64,000 bases of DNA from Cryptomeria japonica (GCF_030272615.1 NC_081413.1:555423136-555487135); one strand, 5' to 3'; shown: positions 1-14,155, counted from the stretch's first letter. Notes: a model not told the origin generated them from the letters alone. Made by a program: numbers and translations.

Positions 1-1983
1 TCAATAAGATAGGATTGCATGTGGGTTCATTCAGATCGATTTATTTAAAATAAAAATTAAATCGAAGGTCTATTGATCAAATATATATATTTTATTTTAT
101 TTAAATACACATGCAAGGTCATGTGCATGCTCAACACACACATCTACTTAATTTTATTTACTAGGAAAGTTATTATTTAACTTTTAAATATAAAATATAT
201 TAAAATTTTAACTAAAAATTAAAATGTATTTCTTGTGTATCTAAGAGTTTCCTTTATTTTGAATTTTGGTTTTAATCCCCACTGATTCTTACACTATATC
301 TCTATCCATGATAATTCTAGAAAGATCTCTCTTTAATAGTATATCTACCTTTTCTTATTTTATCCTATAAAATGCACGACTATGTACAAATAAGAAAAAT
401 AAATCAACTTAAAATAACTATATCCACCTTCACGTCCTTTGTATTATATAATGACTTCTCCTTTCCTTGACATGATTCTACACAAAAAAAAAAGACCTCA
501 TCTATACAACCCTATATAGGGTTCATGAGATAATAAATAATCATGTAAATGTGATTCTAATAGTAAAATTCTTATATTCTTATCTTTTGTATTAAAAAAT
601 GCATAACAAAAATATCTTGGGATTTGCAATGGAATAAATAACCCTATAATTGTATGCTCTAAAAATGTACAAGGCATAAAACCTATGAAGTGGGCCTTGC
701 AATCTATGATTTTGTAGGAAGTAGAGAAAATGTTCTAAATTATGAATTTTAAGACCTATATTTCCTCTTGTTGATTTCTAGATTCCATTCCTATATCAAT
801 TTATATGTTATATTGGAATTTAATACATAATTCCTCCTTCATCTTGAATATGTATTTTTATGGAATCATATATTCTAAAGATTTTTGTCTCTACCTTTCT
901 ATTCTAATTGCAACCTCAAGATGGATGACTTTCATTTAATAACCTTATTTTTTCCTTTATATTTTCTACAAAAATCTTGTTTACAATATTTATTCTTTCT
1001 TTGAAGTTTCCTTTGATATATTTGAGGGACTTGATATTTCCTCCTTTTATATGAACTTTATGAAGAGGTTATGTTGTACTTTCCCTTCTTGTAAGCACGA
1101 TTCTTAGATTTTAGGGGAGAGTTATTGTGGAAAATCCCATATCTACACTTGAGAAAATATATCTTAAAATATATTGGACATAAAATTTCTAGCTATTAAC
1201 CTAGCCATTCCCTTATGATTTCCACTTTTGAGCTAGATCATTCTATAACAAGTTTACTTGCAACCTGTGCAATTGTAGATAATTGAAAGATAAAATGAAT
1301 CTACTTACCAAAGGACCAAACAAGGGCTTGATTTGTTTCAATGTCCTCCTTAGAGTGTATTAATCTAATTAAATATCTTTTTTCTTCTATGTTGACTATG
1401 ACTTACTTCAATTTGAATGGTATGGACCTAGACACAAACAAATCAAGGGATGAATATGAGCTACTTTCTTCTTAACCGATAATTGAAAAAAAAAATATAC
1501 ATGCTTTCTACAAGTATGCCTCCCATATAATGGGGATGATTTTCTACGATGAACTCTTAGTACTACTAGTTGAACGAGCCCATCAGGGGGAAATGTTATG
1601 AGTTCATTAACTTTACATTTAATTTTCCATTCTTTTTATAATTTACACAAAAAGGACATAGTCATTATTCTTCCATGTCTTAGATAATATATGGAGTGAA
1701 AATTTAAAATAAAATATGATGGAGTTCCTACCTTTATACTTTATATAGAAAATGAGGACTAGACCAAGATTATCTCATTGTATAGGCAATGTTGCATGTT
1801 GAGTTCTCTTAGTATGATTTATTTTTATAGAGATAAAGAGATGGGAAGAGTACATGATGGGATTGGTTTAGACTAGATGTTTAGATAGCTACCCCTGACC
1901 CCAGTTTAGAGGGCCTTGTAGACAGGGCATTCATCATCCTCAACTCATTTGAGCATAGATCTATAGTGATCAAGCAGTCTCTT
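1..1983. other. unrecognised AT-rich intergenic DNA
   Basis: No open frame of useful length, RNA gene or recognisable transposon domain was seen on either strand. The sequence is AT-rich with short A and T runs. Confidence 0.6.
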
Positions 1984-2119
1984 GATGCTTCAAAATTGAA
2001 AGGTATCATTATAGTCATATTTCACCTATTACATGTAATCTAGTTACAAGTGATGCTTCAAAATAGAAAGGTATTGTTATAGTCATATTTCACTTGTCAC
2101 ATGTAATCTGGTAGTGGCT
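1984..2119. repeat. two-copy 68-bp tandem duplication
   Basis: A unit starting GATGCTTCAAAAT begins at 1984 and again at 2052, a spacing of 68 bp. The copies differ at several positions, including TATCATTATAG against TATTGTTATAG, so the duplication is not recent. No coding role is visible. Confidence 0.8.
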
Positions 2120-2309
2120 CATCTAATGTGAATTGGAGGTCTTACGGAGTGACTAAGTGTCACATTGAAAAAAATTGAGTGAGCTTCATAGTGATTTTTT
2201 AAATAAATTTGTACCCATAATAAAAAATTCTACATAACTCCTAGAGAGAAAATATGCAAACAAATATTAAAAAATACATAGTAGAAAATATTAGAAAAAT
2301 ATACCATCA

Positions 2310-2450
2310 AAATGACACATGATGTACATTGGGAATACCCTCAAAGGAAAAAACCCAGCCTCCAAAATAACTTGTACAATCAATGTATTATGTCATGAAC
2401 AAATATCACAATACACTTGTAGAGTCCCTATCCAAGGCTTTTGAAATATC
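2310..2450. repeat. decayed LTR-like fragment
   Basis: The order of short blocks (GGGAATACCC, AAAAAACCCAGCCTCC, CAATACACTTGTAGAG) matches the order near 15940-16060 (GGGGAAAACCC, AAAAACCCTACACTCC, CAATATACTTGTAGAG). I read both as old copies of one LTR family. Ends could not be placed. Confidence 0.4.
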
Positions 2451-5400
2451 AAGCTCTCTAATTTGATTCCATGTAAACAAGAAAATTAGAATTGTGTAAT
2501 TATGCATCTAAATCCATACTTCCTCTCCTATCTTAATCAACCTTAAAGCCAACAAACCAAAGATTTATTTAATGAACCTCAACAATTACTCGTGTTCTTA
2601 GTTTTGTATAAACAAACTTGCAAAATATCACCAAGTGGTATCAAATAGACCTTCTTCTAGAACCATGAGATTACAAAACCATGTCACCCTTGTTAGATAT
2701 TTTCCTTGCAACCACCTCAAAATTAAGGAAATTGACCACAACATCTAGATCTAGTGCTAATGTAGATAATAGGGAAGCAACCTATGCTCAAATCAAAGGG
2801 AGAAAAAAAGGAAACTAGATAGGAGGATTGATAAGGCCTCCTCTTCATATTTGATCCCTTCCTAATTCAAGAAGGTATTTCCCAAATATCATAAACATAT
2901 GATAAGACAAGAGACCTCTAATTATCTAGTTAGGCTAAATTTTGTGACTCTAGATATAATCTAGTTACTTGTCCCTATATATGTATGCATCAATTTTCTC
3001 ACAATAATTATTTTCCTAATAAACATCATACATAAATTTATAGATACAACACTAGTACCTTCTCTAATATTTTAACATATGTATAATGTCCAATTTGTGG
3101 ATGATGGAGGAACACCTAACCTAATATAATACAACACTGAAGTGTAGATTTTTAGTTTATTTCTAAACAAATAGGATGGGTAGCTTTCAATTATCATAGT
3201 AGTTCCTAGTCCCACAATATAGAGTTAAATATGGATTAAACCTTGATAACAAATCAAACACTAACATTTAGATGTGTCTAATGTACTTGTCTATATCTTA
3301 TGGAGCTTAAACCATCAAATGCCCTATTATCTCATAATTGCACCTCTACTTAATAGTCCATGACTAGATTGAAAGATTCACATATGAGTCTATGTTTCCC
3401 ATTTTGGCATGAACTATACAAAATGAGATAGTTTTATAGTACCCCTTAGATATGAACTAACAAAGAGATAAATAATATAAAGAGTTCTATAAATTTTAAC
3501 CAGGTGACTCCTTGAATAATCTTGGAGATATAATGCAATAATAAAATAATAGTGATTTATTATATTAATTTACTTAAATAATCTTATAAAGCCACAAAAG
3601 ATCTTATACAAATTTAAAATTCATTACATTCATAAACATTAGTATTAAAAATAGTCTATAGTGTGACCTAGAAAAGTCTCCATAGTTTAGACCTTTCCTA
3701 GTACTATGCTTGATACCAACTCTTTCAATAAAAAATGAAAGCAACAAATTGTGTCTCACAACTATATAAAGAAACAACTAATAGACACAAATAGAAGGTG
3801 GGATTTGGTTGTTGAGGTCCTAAGAACATTAAGTAGCTTTGGTAAGCTATCTTTATTTCTTAGAATACTATTGGGTGAATTTATATATGAACTTCGGTCA
3901 TGTTTATCACTTTATATCTGCACATATTTTTTGGGTTGTAGGGTGGAGGTGGAGGGGATACAAATACCTCTTTGCTTTCATTTCTTGAGTATAAAGTGGG
4001 TTGTATGTGGTAAACACAGTTGGGATCTTCTTAAAATATGAAAAGAGAGTTAGTGTGGGGTTATTACCTCAAAGCTATTGTTCTTGGATTATCTTACATA
4101 AAGTTAAGAGCTGGTAGCTTATCATCACTGGCTTCATAAAAGGGGGTTGTCTTTTAGGGAAAGAAAACATAACATAACCTACACCCCCTTGTAAAGGACT
4201 GGGCTCTAGAACCAACAAGATCAACTCTTTAACCAACACTTGAATTCTATTTTGGCTTAATATATTCATGGGCATCTTAGGTATCATAGAATAAATTGGC
4301 GGTGATAAAGAGAGGGAGAAAGTAGAATGAGATGAACAAAATGTGAGAGAACATATCCTAGAGGATGTTTTGTTCACATCAAGTTTTACAAAATATTCCT
4401 TCTCTGACTATGATTCACTACTAGTATGCATAATTAAAAATTGGAAGGCACACATTTGTCTTTTCCTTGGCTTTACATATAACTAGATCATTCTTTCCCA
4501 TCTTAAAAGAGTAGGTAGAGCATGGGATTGTCTACATGACTACCTTCTTCCTTAAGGGAGAAGTGTATTAATTGTGGTAACAGGGTTTGTGATGGAAGTT
4601 TCATTGTGGTATGGTAAATGTGTTTACTAAACCTTATGAGCCTTTAAAAAGGTGTTGGGATGACCATGTTCTTTTAATGCTCTATTTAAAGGATCAAGGC
4701 GAAACTTGACAAACAACAATTTTTTTTTTTGAAACAAGGTTACAAAAATAATATGTTGCACTTGCACTACAACATGATAGTGTTGTAAGGAATATAATTT
4801 CACAAATAAAATGACAACCTAAATAACCTCATGACCTTTGCATATGCAAGGTGGCACCAGCAAAGGACTAAATAGTTATGGGACAAAACCACCATGATGA
4901 ACCTAAAGAGAGAAATAACACCATCTAAAGGATAATGAGTTACAAAATCACAATAATATTCTCTCATGACACCACACAATGATTGGATGAGGGAATTATC
5001 AACCTCCAATCCATACTAGGGCACACTTAAAAACACTAATGACATACTCAGAAACCAAAACTGACAAAGGTTGTCTAGAAGAGCCAACACCACTCAACTA
5101 GATAAAGTCATTGTCAATTTATGAGACAAGAAATAGGATGAGGACATCGATACCTTTAGTCTACTCAATAGGATTGTGATGATCTTCAATAAAAGGCCAA
5201 CCTACACATGAGGTTGAATAACCAAGAGTTCTTACTCCCTCAAGTTGAGGGCTTGGTGTTCACGTTATCGCATTTCAGAATGAGTAAACCATAAAGGAAA
5301 TTCCAAGGCTTGAGGGTCAATCCTCATAGAATTAGATAAGGTTGGATGTATGGTAACAAGTGTAAATAGGAGGAAACTATGTAGATAAGGATTAAGGAAT

Positions 5401-6471
5401 AAGACAAACTTAACATAATAATGCAAAACTTATAGAAATCAATATATACACTTCTTCATCTAAAATTATTGTAAGGCCTAGATAATTTAGAAAAAGTACT
5501 AACTAGATACTATATATAAAATATGAAGATGCATCTTCTTTATATTACTTATCCCACTCAAAACAACACTAGCATGCATTATTGATTTCTCGGAGAGGCT
5601 CAAACATACTCAAGTTTTATAATTAGACATTTGATTCTATGATAAAAAAAAAAAGTCTCTAAACCAAATCAAATCATGTTCTATTTTTCATATTTATAAA
5701 AAAAAATTCTCTCTTTTTCCTTTTATGTTTTGACAATAATTTGGTTAGAAGTGTGTTGTATATTTTCTATGTTTTATAGTTATTTGAGGCTATGAAGACT
5801 ATGTTGTAAAAAAAATAATTAGGTGATTTATTGGGTTTATCATTTTCATATATGGTATCAAAGTAATTTTAAACAATTAATGAACTACTTTTGATGTGTA
5901 TTAATATTTACACACACTTAAGATTTGAGTTTGAGATTTATAGCTACATTGTGATTGACTATTTTTTTAGCAATAGTTAAAAAGGTTGTTGTTCTAATTT
6001 TTCTCTTAATGTCTTTTCAAGGTAAAATTTTGTATACTATTTGTTTTTTAACTATGAATTTGATTTAAATTTTGTATATCATTTCTATGATAAAGATTAA
6101 TTAGACTTATTTTCCCTATAAATTGTAAGAATTTATCTTCATTTTTTGCTAGATGTTTTAAGGAAATGATTAAACTCATATTTCTTCTCTAATTTCTAGT
6201 CATTTTCAAATATTTTCCTCATTTTAACATGTTACTTTTTACCTAGAGTAGGACCCCACATAAAAAATGATGCATTGAACACAATGTAGATAGATGTTTG
6301 TCATAGGTTGTTATTTAAATAAAAGGACTAATGTCTCTATAATGTAATCTATTAATTGAGTCTAATCCATCCTTCCACATACAATCCTTTTTCATTATGC
6401 ATACTACAAGAAAATAATATTCATCCAACTCTTTCTCTTTCTATTTTATGTATAGATGATTATTTGTAATG
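2451..6471. other. unrecognised AT-rich intergenic DNA
   Basis: Open frames of 60-100 codons occur (for example around 3751-4041 and 4075-4377), but none shows a domain, composition or context that supports a gene. Probably decayed repeat DNA. Confidence 0.55.
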
Positions 6472-7925
6472 TCCCAAAATTTTCATACAAGTACCACTCT
6501 CCTAGATTGGGATCATCTTCCCAAATCATTTTTAGCCACTATCTTAGTTAATTAATCATCTATGTTTCATTAATTTTTAATTTATTAATTGACTCTCAAA
6601 TGTGATTATAACACATGGCCACTTTGGGCGAGGTCACCTCGGGGAGCCACTCCCATAACCCTCTCTAGTACCTATGTTCTAGGCTCATCACATTCACCAA
6701 CAAAAGTGAAATTAAAATCAAACAATACAAATTTCTTAATTTTTCACAAGTTTTCACCACATAGAAATAAATTCCTCAAATTGCAATAATCATAAGAAAC
6801 AAGATCCAAATTGATCCAAATCAAAATCCACATGATAAATCCACCACTCCATATAATAATCCATCAAAATTTGACAAAATTCTACTTTTAAAATATTTTC
6901 CAATTTTTCTCAAAAGCTATTGAATAGTGCCAATCTCCATTAAAATAGCTTGAAAACTCACAAAAGTTCAAAATACAAAATTAAAAAATCTAAGAATACC
7001 CTTTTAGTCCAAAGGGGCCAATAATTCATTTCTATCATAATATCACCCATTCAATCAATATAAAAAAACTGGGCATGGTCACAATGTTTTATGGACATTT
7101 TATAAAACTTTCACACAATAATTTAAATATTGAAACAAAATACTTTAAAAAGGGAAACACTTCTTTTCACAAAAAAATAAAAAAATTGTTTAAACCTTTA
7201 GAAACAAAAAAGAAGAGATTAGAAAGGAAAATGAGGTTCTTACCTTAATTTTGCCACAAATTTGAAATCACGAATACTCACAACACACCCAAGCGATGCA
7301 TGAATCCATTGGAAAAAAAAAACCTCCCAATTCCTATCCTATTGCCACAAATCTCATCCAAGTCCATTCAAAACTGCATTCACAATCTAAAATTGATAAA
7401 TCCAAGTAAAAGAGAGTTCCATGCTCTCTAAAAACTCTAAAAATGACTATGTCAAAAAGAACTAATTTCATTTTGTCAAACCCATTAACTTTTTGAAAAT
7501 AAATATATTAAATAAATAATACTTTTAAATTTGTAATAACATATATTTTACCTTAATATATAAAACATTTAAAATGAATATACATTAGTCAAATTTTAAC
7601 TTCCAAACATTAGATTACCATTTAAAACCCCCAAAACACTATTCAAAATTTTGAATTAAAAATAAATAAAATAATTCATTTTCACCCAATTCCACCCTTG
7701 GACCTGAGCTAGACATTTAAAACATTTTTTTTTTATGTATGACATACAATCTTTCATCAAAACCCATAAAAGCATATATTAACATTAAATTATGAAAAAA
7801 ATTCCATTTAAATCATAAACTTATTTTTGCACTTTAAATTACATGAAATATAAATTAGCACCAAAACACCCAAGATTTTTATTGGGCATCCACATAAGGG
7901 TTAGGGTTCTAGAATGTTACCAACC
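6472..7925. repeat. possible decayed retroelement segment
   Basis: The segment opens with TGTAATGTCCC, a typical start for plant Ty3/Gypsy LTRs, and closes near 7905-7922 with GGGTTCTAGAATGTTAC, the complement of another common LTR start. No domains survive and no direct repeat or target duplication was found, so element boundaries are tentative. Confidence 0.25.
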
Positions 7926-8044
7926 ATGGTATCTAGGGCAATTACTTAACACAATAACATGAAATCATACTCGAACTAAGTATGGAAAGTAAGGGTTAAT
8001 AGTGATGACTAATGTGACATATCCCATATAACCACTATCGTTGT

Positions 8045-8100
8045 ATGTTCAAACCTATGGAGCTAGGTGGAGTTGATACCCTATACCTGTCACCACTCCA
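8045..8100 (-). repeat. dispersed GTGGAGTYGAT repeat, copy 1
   Basis: GGTGGAGTTGATACCCTATACCT matches the reverse complement of 58690-58745 (AGGTATAGGGTATCGACTCC) and resembles 34075-34110 (AGGTGGAGTCGATGTTCGGTACCT). I interpret the three as one retroelement leader or LTR family. Strand is set relative to the 58.7-kb copy. Confidence 0.5.
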
Positions 8101-8130
8101 CAAACATTAAGTATACCTATGCAAATATTC

Positions 8131-11100
8131 ATAATAGTTGAACCATAGACAAAATAAATATAAATGCTCCTCAAAACATCATATATACTTGTGCATTTAA
8201 TCCACATTGAAGTCATGTCTCGAACATCATCAAATTTATCATAATAAAATTAGACATAATACCATCTCACGTACATCACATGAAAGATCATTACCATAGA
8301 ATACATCAAGTCCTCACAAGGAACTAGACACAATATCATGCACACATCTCAATGCAAATAATACCAAAGGGTGGCATGTTGAGGAAACCCTCCCAAACAT
8401 GTGAGTGGCCCATACATGCCATGAATCATAAGGGTTTTAATTGCAATAAATTCAATGAAGCATAATCATAGAATATTTGCTCAAAAGTAGAATACAACCA
8501 CAAATTATGCATCCTTAGATACATAGTAAAAGTAGGATAATATCAACACATCTCTAAAATGTAGATGGGAAGGGTATTGCAATTATTTAAATTAAGGGGT
8601 CTTATAGTTTCAAGTGATGATTTTATAAGGATGATACGAGACAATGAGTTTCCAGCTTTAAAAAAGCATTAAGGTGTTATAAGACAATTGCTTGTTCTCA
8701 ATCAGTATCTTATAATATTTGTTCAATTTTTTGAGATTTTTTATCTCTTAATTATATTAGGGTAACTTGTAATGACCCTTCTTAAATATTAGATATAAAA
8801 TTAACATGAAATATTATAATAAGTATCTCTTAAATTTATGATTTAAAAAATAATACTTAACTAGGTTGAATATATACTCAAGCAAAAGATTAGTCAAATA
8901 GGATTTTCCTCAAAAATAGGATAAGAATTATTGATCACCAAATAGGCTCTTCTATCCATATAGGATAAAAATTTATGTTTTGGTTATAGACTTGCCACTT
9001 GTTATTAAATAGATTTAAGACCTGAAAAGTAATGGAAACATAGTTCACTAGTCTCAACATGAAAAATAGGAATCAAACTCATTCCCATCAACATACATTA
9101 GATAATAATCAATAGGCTCAGCTTCAAACACTTGGGAGAGCTCGCCACAATGGTTGATTATTTATTTTTGTGCTATTGATATGATTAGATAAGATAGAAC
9201 GATAAAATAAAAATGCAAATTTGACAATAATCAACATGAATAGGCAAATGCGGAACTATTAACCAGAGAATACACTCAAATCTAGAAAGAAGATACATAA
9301 AGGAAAGTGTGACATAAAGTATAGCTCAAACTGATTGGTCACTATGGATAGGTGTCCAATTCATGTCAGATACATAGTTGAATATGAAGATCAGATCTGA
9401 TATCAAGAGTACCAAAATAGCCTTCCCACTCAATTGCGGCCCAAATTAGGAGGTCACTGGCACTAGGCTTCCTTGACATGAGTATTAGAGTATTAGTTGT
9501 CAATGTTTAGGCCTTTTTTGATGAAATTTATCAAGAACTTCTATTTTTGGGTCCTGAGTGCCCTCATGTCTTCAAATTTTTACTATGACCTATTGTGGAC
9601 CTAGAAAAAAGAAAGAAGATGGTGTTGTGTTTGTATAGGAGCTTGCCTAAGTCAAACCCCATATAGGTTTTAACCTCCACTATAGCAGTGATGAAAGGAG
9701 AGCTTGTAACCCTTGGTAGTGCAAAGGCTAAATCTAAAAGAAATGTTGAATTAAAGTGCTAAAATAAAATGATTATACCTTTGAATAGTGATGCAACTCT
9801 TAATATAATTCCTTCAAGTGTTGATGCAATAACATGATAAATCATAGATCATAAAAATAATCATGAAAACATAATTGAAGACAACTTGTTTTAGCTTGAT
9901 GTTCCTTGTACTCCGATTTTCTCTTAAGGAATAATATTTTCTCTTGAATAGGAATAATAAGATGAGATCATGAAATGAATTAATGATAATTGTTCTACAC
10001 TACTGGAAATTGTAAATAAAATTGCAAAAGATATGGGTTAAGAGTGACCAATTTCAGAAACAAAATCTAACAAATAATGCTAAACAATGAAAAATTAAAA
10101 GCATGGAAGATGAAACTACAACACGGAACCATATACACATAAACTAGATTATCACAATTCATGAGAATATGATACAATCATTAAGGGAATAAATAATACC
10201 ACAATCATTTTTAGAACCCATCACATTTCACAACCACTATAAATTCACATATGAAAGACAAGATTCCTAACATGCTTTTTTTTTTAATAAAAAATTACAG
10301 CTAATTTATCCTTTTCTTTTAAATCATTCAATGATCAACAATTCCATTTACTAAACTATTTGGACCATTAAATAGAAATTGAAATACTGAAATATGAACA
10401 AAATTTTAAAACCACACTTCACAAGATTTGTTAGAAATATAACACCAAAGTTGTATTAATATTTCAATAGAATGTAGTTGATGTCTTATATAGGGCTCTC
10501 AAGTTATTGATTTATTTTGGTAGACTTACAATGATTTGATCCCAATTTTGAGGGCACTCTGGTAGAGTTAAGGCCAGCATATGACTCTCTCAAAAAATTA
10601 TCCAAAAAAACATCAGTCACTAATAGCAATTGTTTTTGACCTGACAAAATAGGCCCTGGTTTTAGAGAAGCGAGATAATAGGGTCCTAATATTAATTCTG
10701 GAACTTATATTTGGATTGACAATGTTCATTAAGTGTGGGATAAAGTGTCTTGAAATTTAAAATAAGATAGAACCGCAAATAAGCTTAAAATGACATAGGG
10801 GAAAGCACACTAAGGCAAGGGGCCCAAAGAGGAGTGTGAAATTGTAAGGGGTTATAATTTATGACACTGTAAGACCAAACATAGGTCCCATAAATCTCAC
10901 TAAAAAACTACAATTCTATATTGGAATCATAATGATATCTTTATCAATTAGAATAAATATAATTAATAGATTCAATTTATTTCCAATCTTGAAATTTTTC
11001 CTAAATCCTCAAAGAGACAAGCAAAATCTATACGGGACTTCTTATAAATTCTAGATTGTTTAATCTTGTATTTTTAGTTCACTAATCTTATTAACTTCAA

Positions 11101-12060
11101 AATGTCAAAAAAATTCTTAAGTTTTAACTAACAAGAACTCATAGACTATGCATACAAAAACTTGAATTGGGAACCTCCTTTGTTTAGCCAATCTACTTGC
11201 ATATTCATATTAAGGTCTCAAGGCCTATAAATATGTAGTTCTAGCTTATTTTCTAGGTTAGATGACTGTAAAAGCAGGTACTTCAAATATTTTATTTAAA
11301 TGCATATATTCCTAGGAAAAGTAGTGATATACAAGAATAAATTTCATGCAATTGCAAATATTTAGTTAACCTTATTAATACAACATTTAAACTCATAATG
11401 TGCAACACATTTTTTTTATTAAAAATAAAGCATATTAATCAACATCTATCTTGCTAATTAATTGTTCATAAGTTTTCCAAAGATTTATTAAAAAGCACAA
11501 GTCACTAAGTTTTTTTAAAATATATTTATTAATTTAATATTACATATTGGGTGAGCCTTTACAATTCTACTTATTAAATGAGAACACAATAAAATAATAA
11601 AAATCAAATCTAACAATGGATCTTATTATGATCATATTGGGAGGTGGCCTTTGGCATCACAATCTATCTCAGATTATCTATTTTTTTTTTCAAATTATTT
11701 ATAATTTGTTGCCAATAGTTTCCAAGGTAACCATTTTAACTTTAATTGATATCTTTAATATCATCTTTACATTTATATTATAGTTTTTTAAGTTACAATT
11801 TATACATATATTAAATGCCAATCTTAAATACTATAATCTGAAAACACGTTGGAATTAAAATTATTTTATTTTAAAATCAAATTCAAAAATAATAACAGTA
11901 CCCTACTCATCACATCAACACCATCAATGCTAGAAGACACTATCAAGTAAATGGAGAATTTTTTGAATTAGTTGTCAAAAATGTCATTTCAAAATTTCAT
12001 TTGAGCATAAAACAAAACAATGACAATAATCTTTAGTGTCAAAGCCAAAACAATATCAAA
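8131..12060. other. unrecognised AT-rich intergenic DNA
   Basis: No supported gene or element was found. No open frame above about 60 codons was noted in this stretch and no retroelement domain was recognised in any frame read. Confidence 0.5.
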
Positions 12061-12080
12061 CTATTTCTTATCATAGAACA

Positions 12081-12830
12081 TTGGCGAATTTTTATTTGTT
12101 TTGGATAAAAAAATACTTTTTATTGGTGAATTTTTCATTTTTGAAAAGAAAAATATTAATTTTATTGGCGAATATGTTTACAACAAAAATTTTTGGTAAA
12201 AAATATTGGCGAATCTTAGAAAATAATTCAAGTATACATTAATTACTATTGCAAATAATTTCATTTAAAAAATAATTTCTTATAGAAAAGTAGAGGCCTA
12301 AGGTGGAAATCATTAATGAGTTTAAAGGGTAAACACTACTATATTTAGTTATTGGCATTAATTTAAATTAATCTAGTACAATAGGCCTCTTTGTATTTAA
12401 TCAAATAAAATGTACTTAAATTTGTAATACTCATGGGGCCCAAAATTGTTTTTAGACCATTGATTTTCATTGAGGCCAACAATTGAAAACCAACTCAACC
12501 TTCATGAGCATTACAACTTGTAGGTACAATTTACCTCATGGAATGCAATGAGGGTCATTAGATTATATTTTGAATCAATGGTGGCAACTAAAGATTGTTG
12601 GTACAATATTATAAAATTTTGGCGAATCTGATCCAACCATGTATCGAATATTTTGGCGAATCTTTGAGTTCAAAAATTTAATAAAATAAACTCTCTAGCG
12701 ATTTAAATAAATATTGAAATAAAATTTTATAAAAATGTGGCGATTTAGGTCACCTTAAAACTTGAACTATTATCTACATTTTAATTTCTAAATTTTAAAA
12801 AATAGCCAATTGGCGAATATTAGCCACTAA
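12081..12830. repeat. GGCGAAT-core degenerate tandem array
   Basis: TTGGCGAAT or a close variant occurs at about 12081, 12123 (GGTGAAT), 12165, 12206, 12619, 12653, 12697 (AGCGATT), 12738 (GGCGATT) and 12810. Spacing in the first cluster is 42, 42 and 41 bp, and in the second about 34, 44, 41 and 72 bp. Sequence between cores is AT-rich and poorly conserved, which looks like an old tandem array in which only the core is kept. The open frame over the first cluster (12036-12242) reads through 14-codon units and is more likely a by-product than a gene. Confidence 0.6.
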
Positions 12831-12839
12831 AAAAATCAT

Positions 12840-13305
12840 TGATAACTAGCGCTTGCGCCTAAATTAGGTGCAATGATTACATCGATAGTACTTTATATAA
12901 TTTATTTATCTTAATAATTTTGATGTAAATTTTTTTCTTCGTTAATTAATATTACTTTAAAAATTTCGGCAACAATGCAAATTCCAAGATTTTGAATGGA
13001 AAGCTGCAGAATAAGACTTATTTTTTACAAATATTCCACTTACAAGATCAAATCCGAAGGAGTGTGCTATATGGCACAAGACTCAATAATTGAGTCTGCT
13101 ACATAGTCTACAATGAAATGAAAGTGTGGCTACAATAGTACAAAATGATGACATCTCAATGAAAAAAGTGGTTGCAGTAGTTTTAGCGAATGCATACTTG
13201 AATATGATGTAGAAACAATGGTGTGGAATGCAAAAACGATCAATTGTATTAAGATTTTACGAAATTTCTAACCCTATGTTCAAGCACTTTTTTGAAACTT
13301 TTTTT
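12840..13305. other. non-coding, nothing recognised
   Basis: AT-rich sequence between the GGCGAAT array and the ankyrin fragment. No feature could be supported. Confidence 0.5.
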
Positions 13306-13545
13306 TTATTTCATTTTCAAATTCTGAATTAACATTTGCAGAGCTTGCAGATGGCCATGATATGCTGGCAAATGGAATGTTGTATTCCCTGTGCGTGTAA
13401 CTGCTTGAAGAATGTTGAGTCCCTCATCTTGCAAACTTTTGAGGGCTTCCACGTCGCCCAAAGTCACTGTGATGATCTCCCTCTCTAGTTTTGAACAACA
13501 CGGTCTCCTCTGCTTGATTGATGACATCCACCAGGTCACTGTGAT
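13306..13545 (-). pseudogene. ankyrin-repeat protein fragment
   Basis: Read on the minus strand, the segment from about 13480 to 13306 gives GDVEALKSLQDEGLNILQ followed by GNTTFHLPAYHGHLQALQML, which fits the ankyrin pattern (G-N-T-x-x-H-x-x-A-x-x-G-H). The stretch just upstream (13545-13480) gives plausible lead-in sequence (INQAEETVLFKT) only in another frame, so there is a frameshift between the two. The frame stops at 13306 after one repeat, whereas plant ankyrin proteins usually carry several. There is no visible promoter or exon context. This is a broken fragment; its parent family (for example membrane ankyrin proteins of plant defence) cannot be decided from one repeat. Confidence 0.7.
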
Positions 13546-13559
13546 GATCGAAAAATTAG

Positions 13560-13936
13560 CAGAATGTTAAGCGTGAACATTTAACACATACCCCACTCCA
13601 ATAATGGTTTGATGATGTCCATACCCCGTTTCATAGCTCCAATTTTGGCAAAGACAGGGAGGATGGAGGATGGAGGATGCTGGCAAACGAGACCACATTT
13701 CTTTCGGGCATTTCGTCAAACAATTCGCCTGCCTTTTCGATGCTTCCACATTTTGCATACATGTCTACCACAGAATTTCCAACCATAATATCTGACAAAA
13801 TCCCCTCTTCCATGTTGCTTTGATGGATGTCCATACCCTGTTCCAAAGCTTCCATTTTGGTACAGGCAGACAGTATTCTTATCCTTGAAAAAAAAGTGGA
13901 TTTTATGTACGACACTAACAATCCCCATGCTCTCAT
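13560..13936 (-). pseudogene. PPR (PLS-type) protein fragment
   Basis: The minus-strand frame from 13936 contains ILSACTKMEALEQGMDIH and then NSVVDMYAKCGSIEKAGELF and DEMPERNVVS. These are hallmarks of plant PLS-class pentatricopeptide repeat proteins, which bind organellar RNA in mitochondria or plastids. The downstream piece (about 13655-13565) gives a further repeat start (FAKIGAMKRGMDI) only after a change of frame. A short GGATGGAGGAT duplication near 13660-13680 lies at the break and may have caused it. Only about two repeats remain of proteins that normally have ten or more, so this is a pseudogene fragment, perhaps a captured or retrotransposed piece. Confidence 0.8.
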
Positions 13937-14155
13937 TGCAATACGCTTATCTTATCGACATAATTAAATTATTGAAACTGAAGTGGGTACATGAATAGTT
14001 TTAACAAATGTAAAGCGGCCTTTTGTAAAGATTTATAAAGATTTACTTTATGGACATGGAAGATAAGGAACACCATTTGGTTTATGAATATGAACATGAC
14101 TTCTAATGTCAAAGAGCTACTTAATGAGGAACTCCATAGCTGGTGCCAAACAGCT

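Noticed and set aside
12036-12242. 68-codon open frame over the GGCGAAT array
   Set aside because: It is better explained by 42-bp (14-codon) units; there is no domain and the composition is that of AT-rich DNA.
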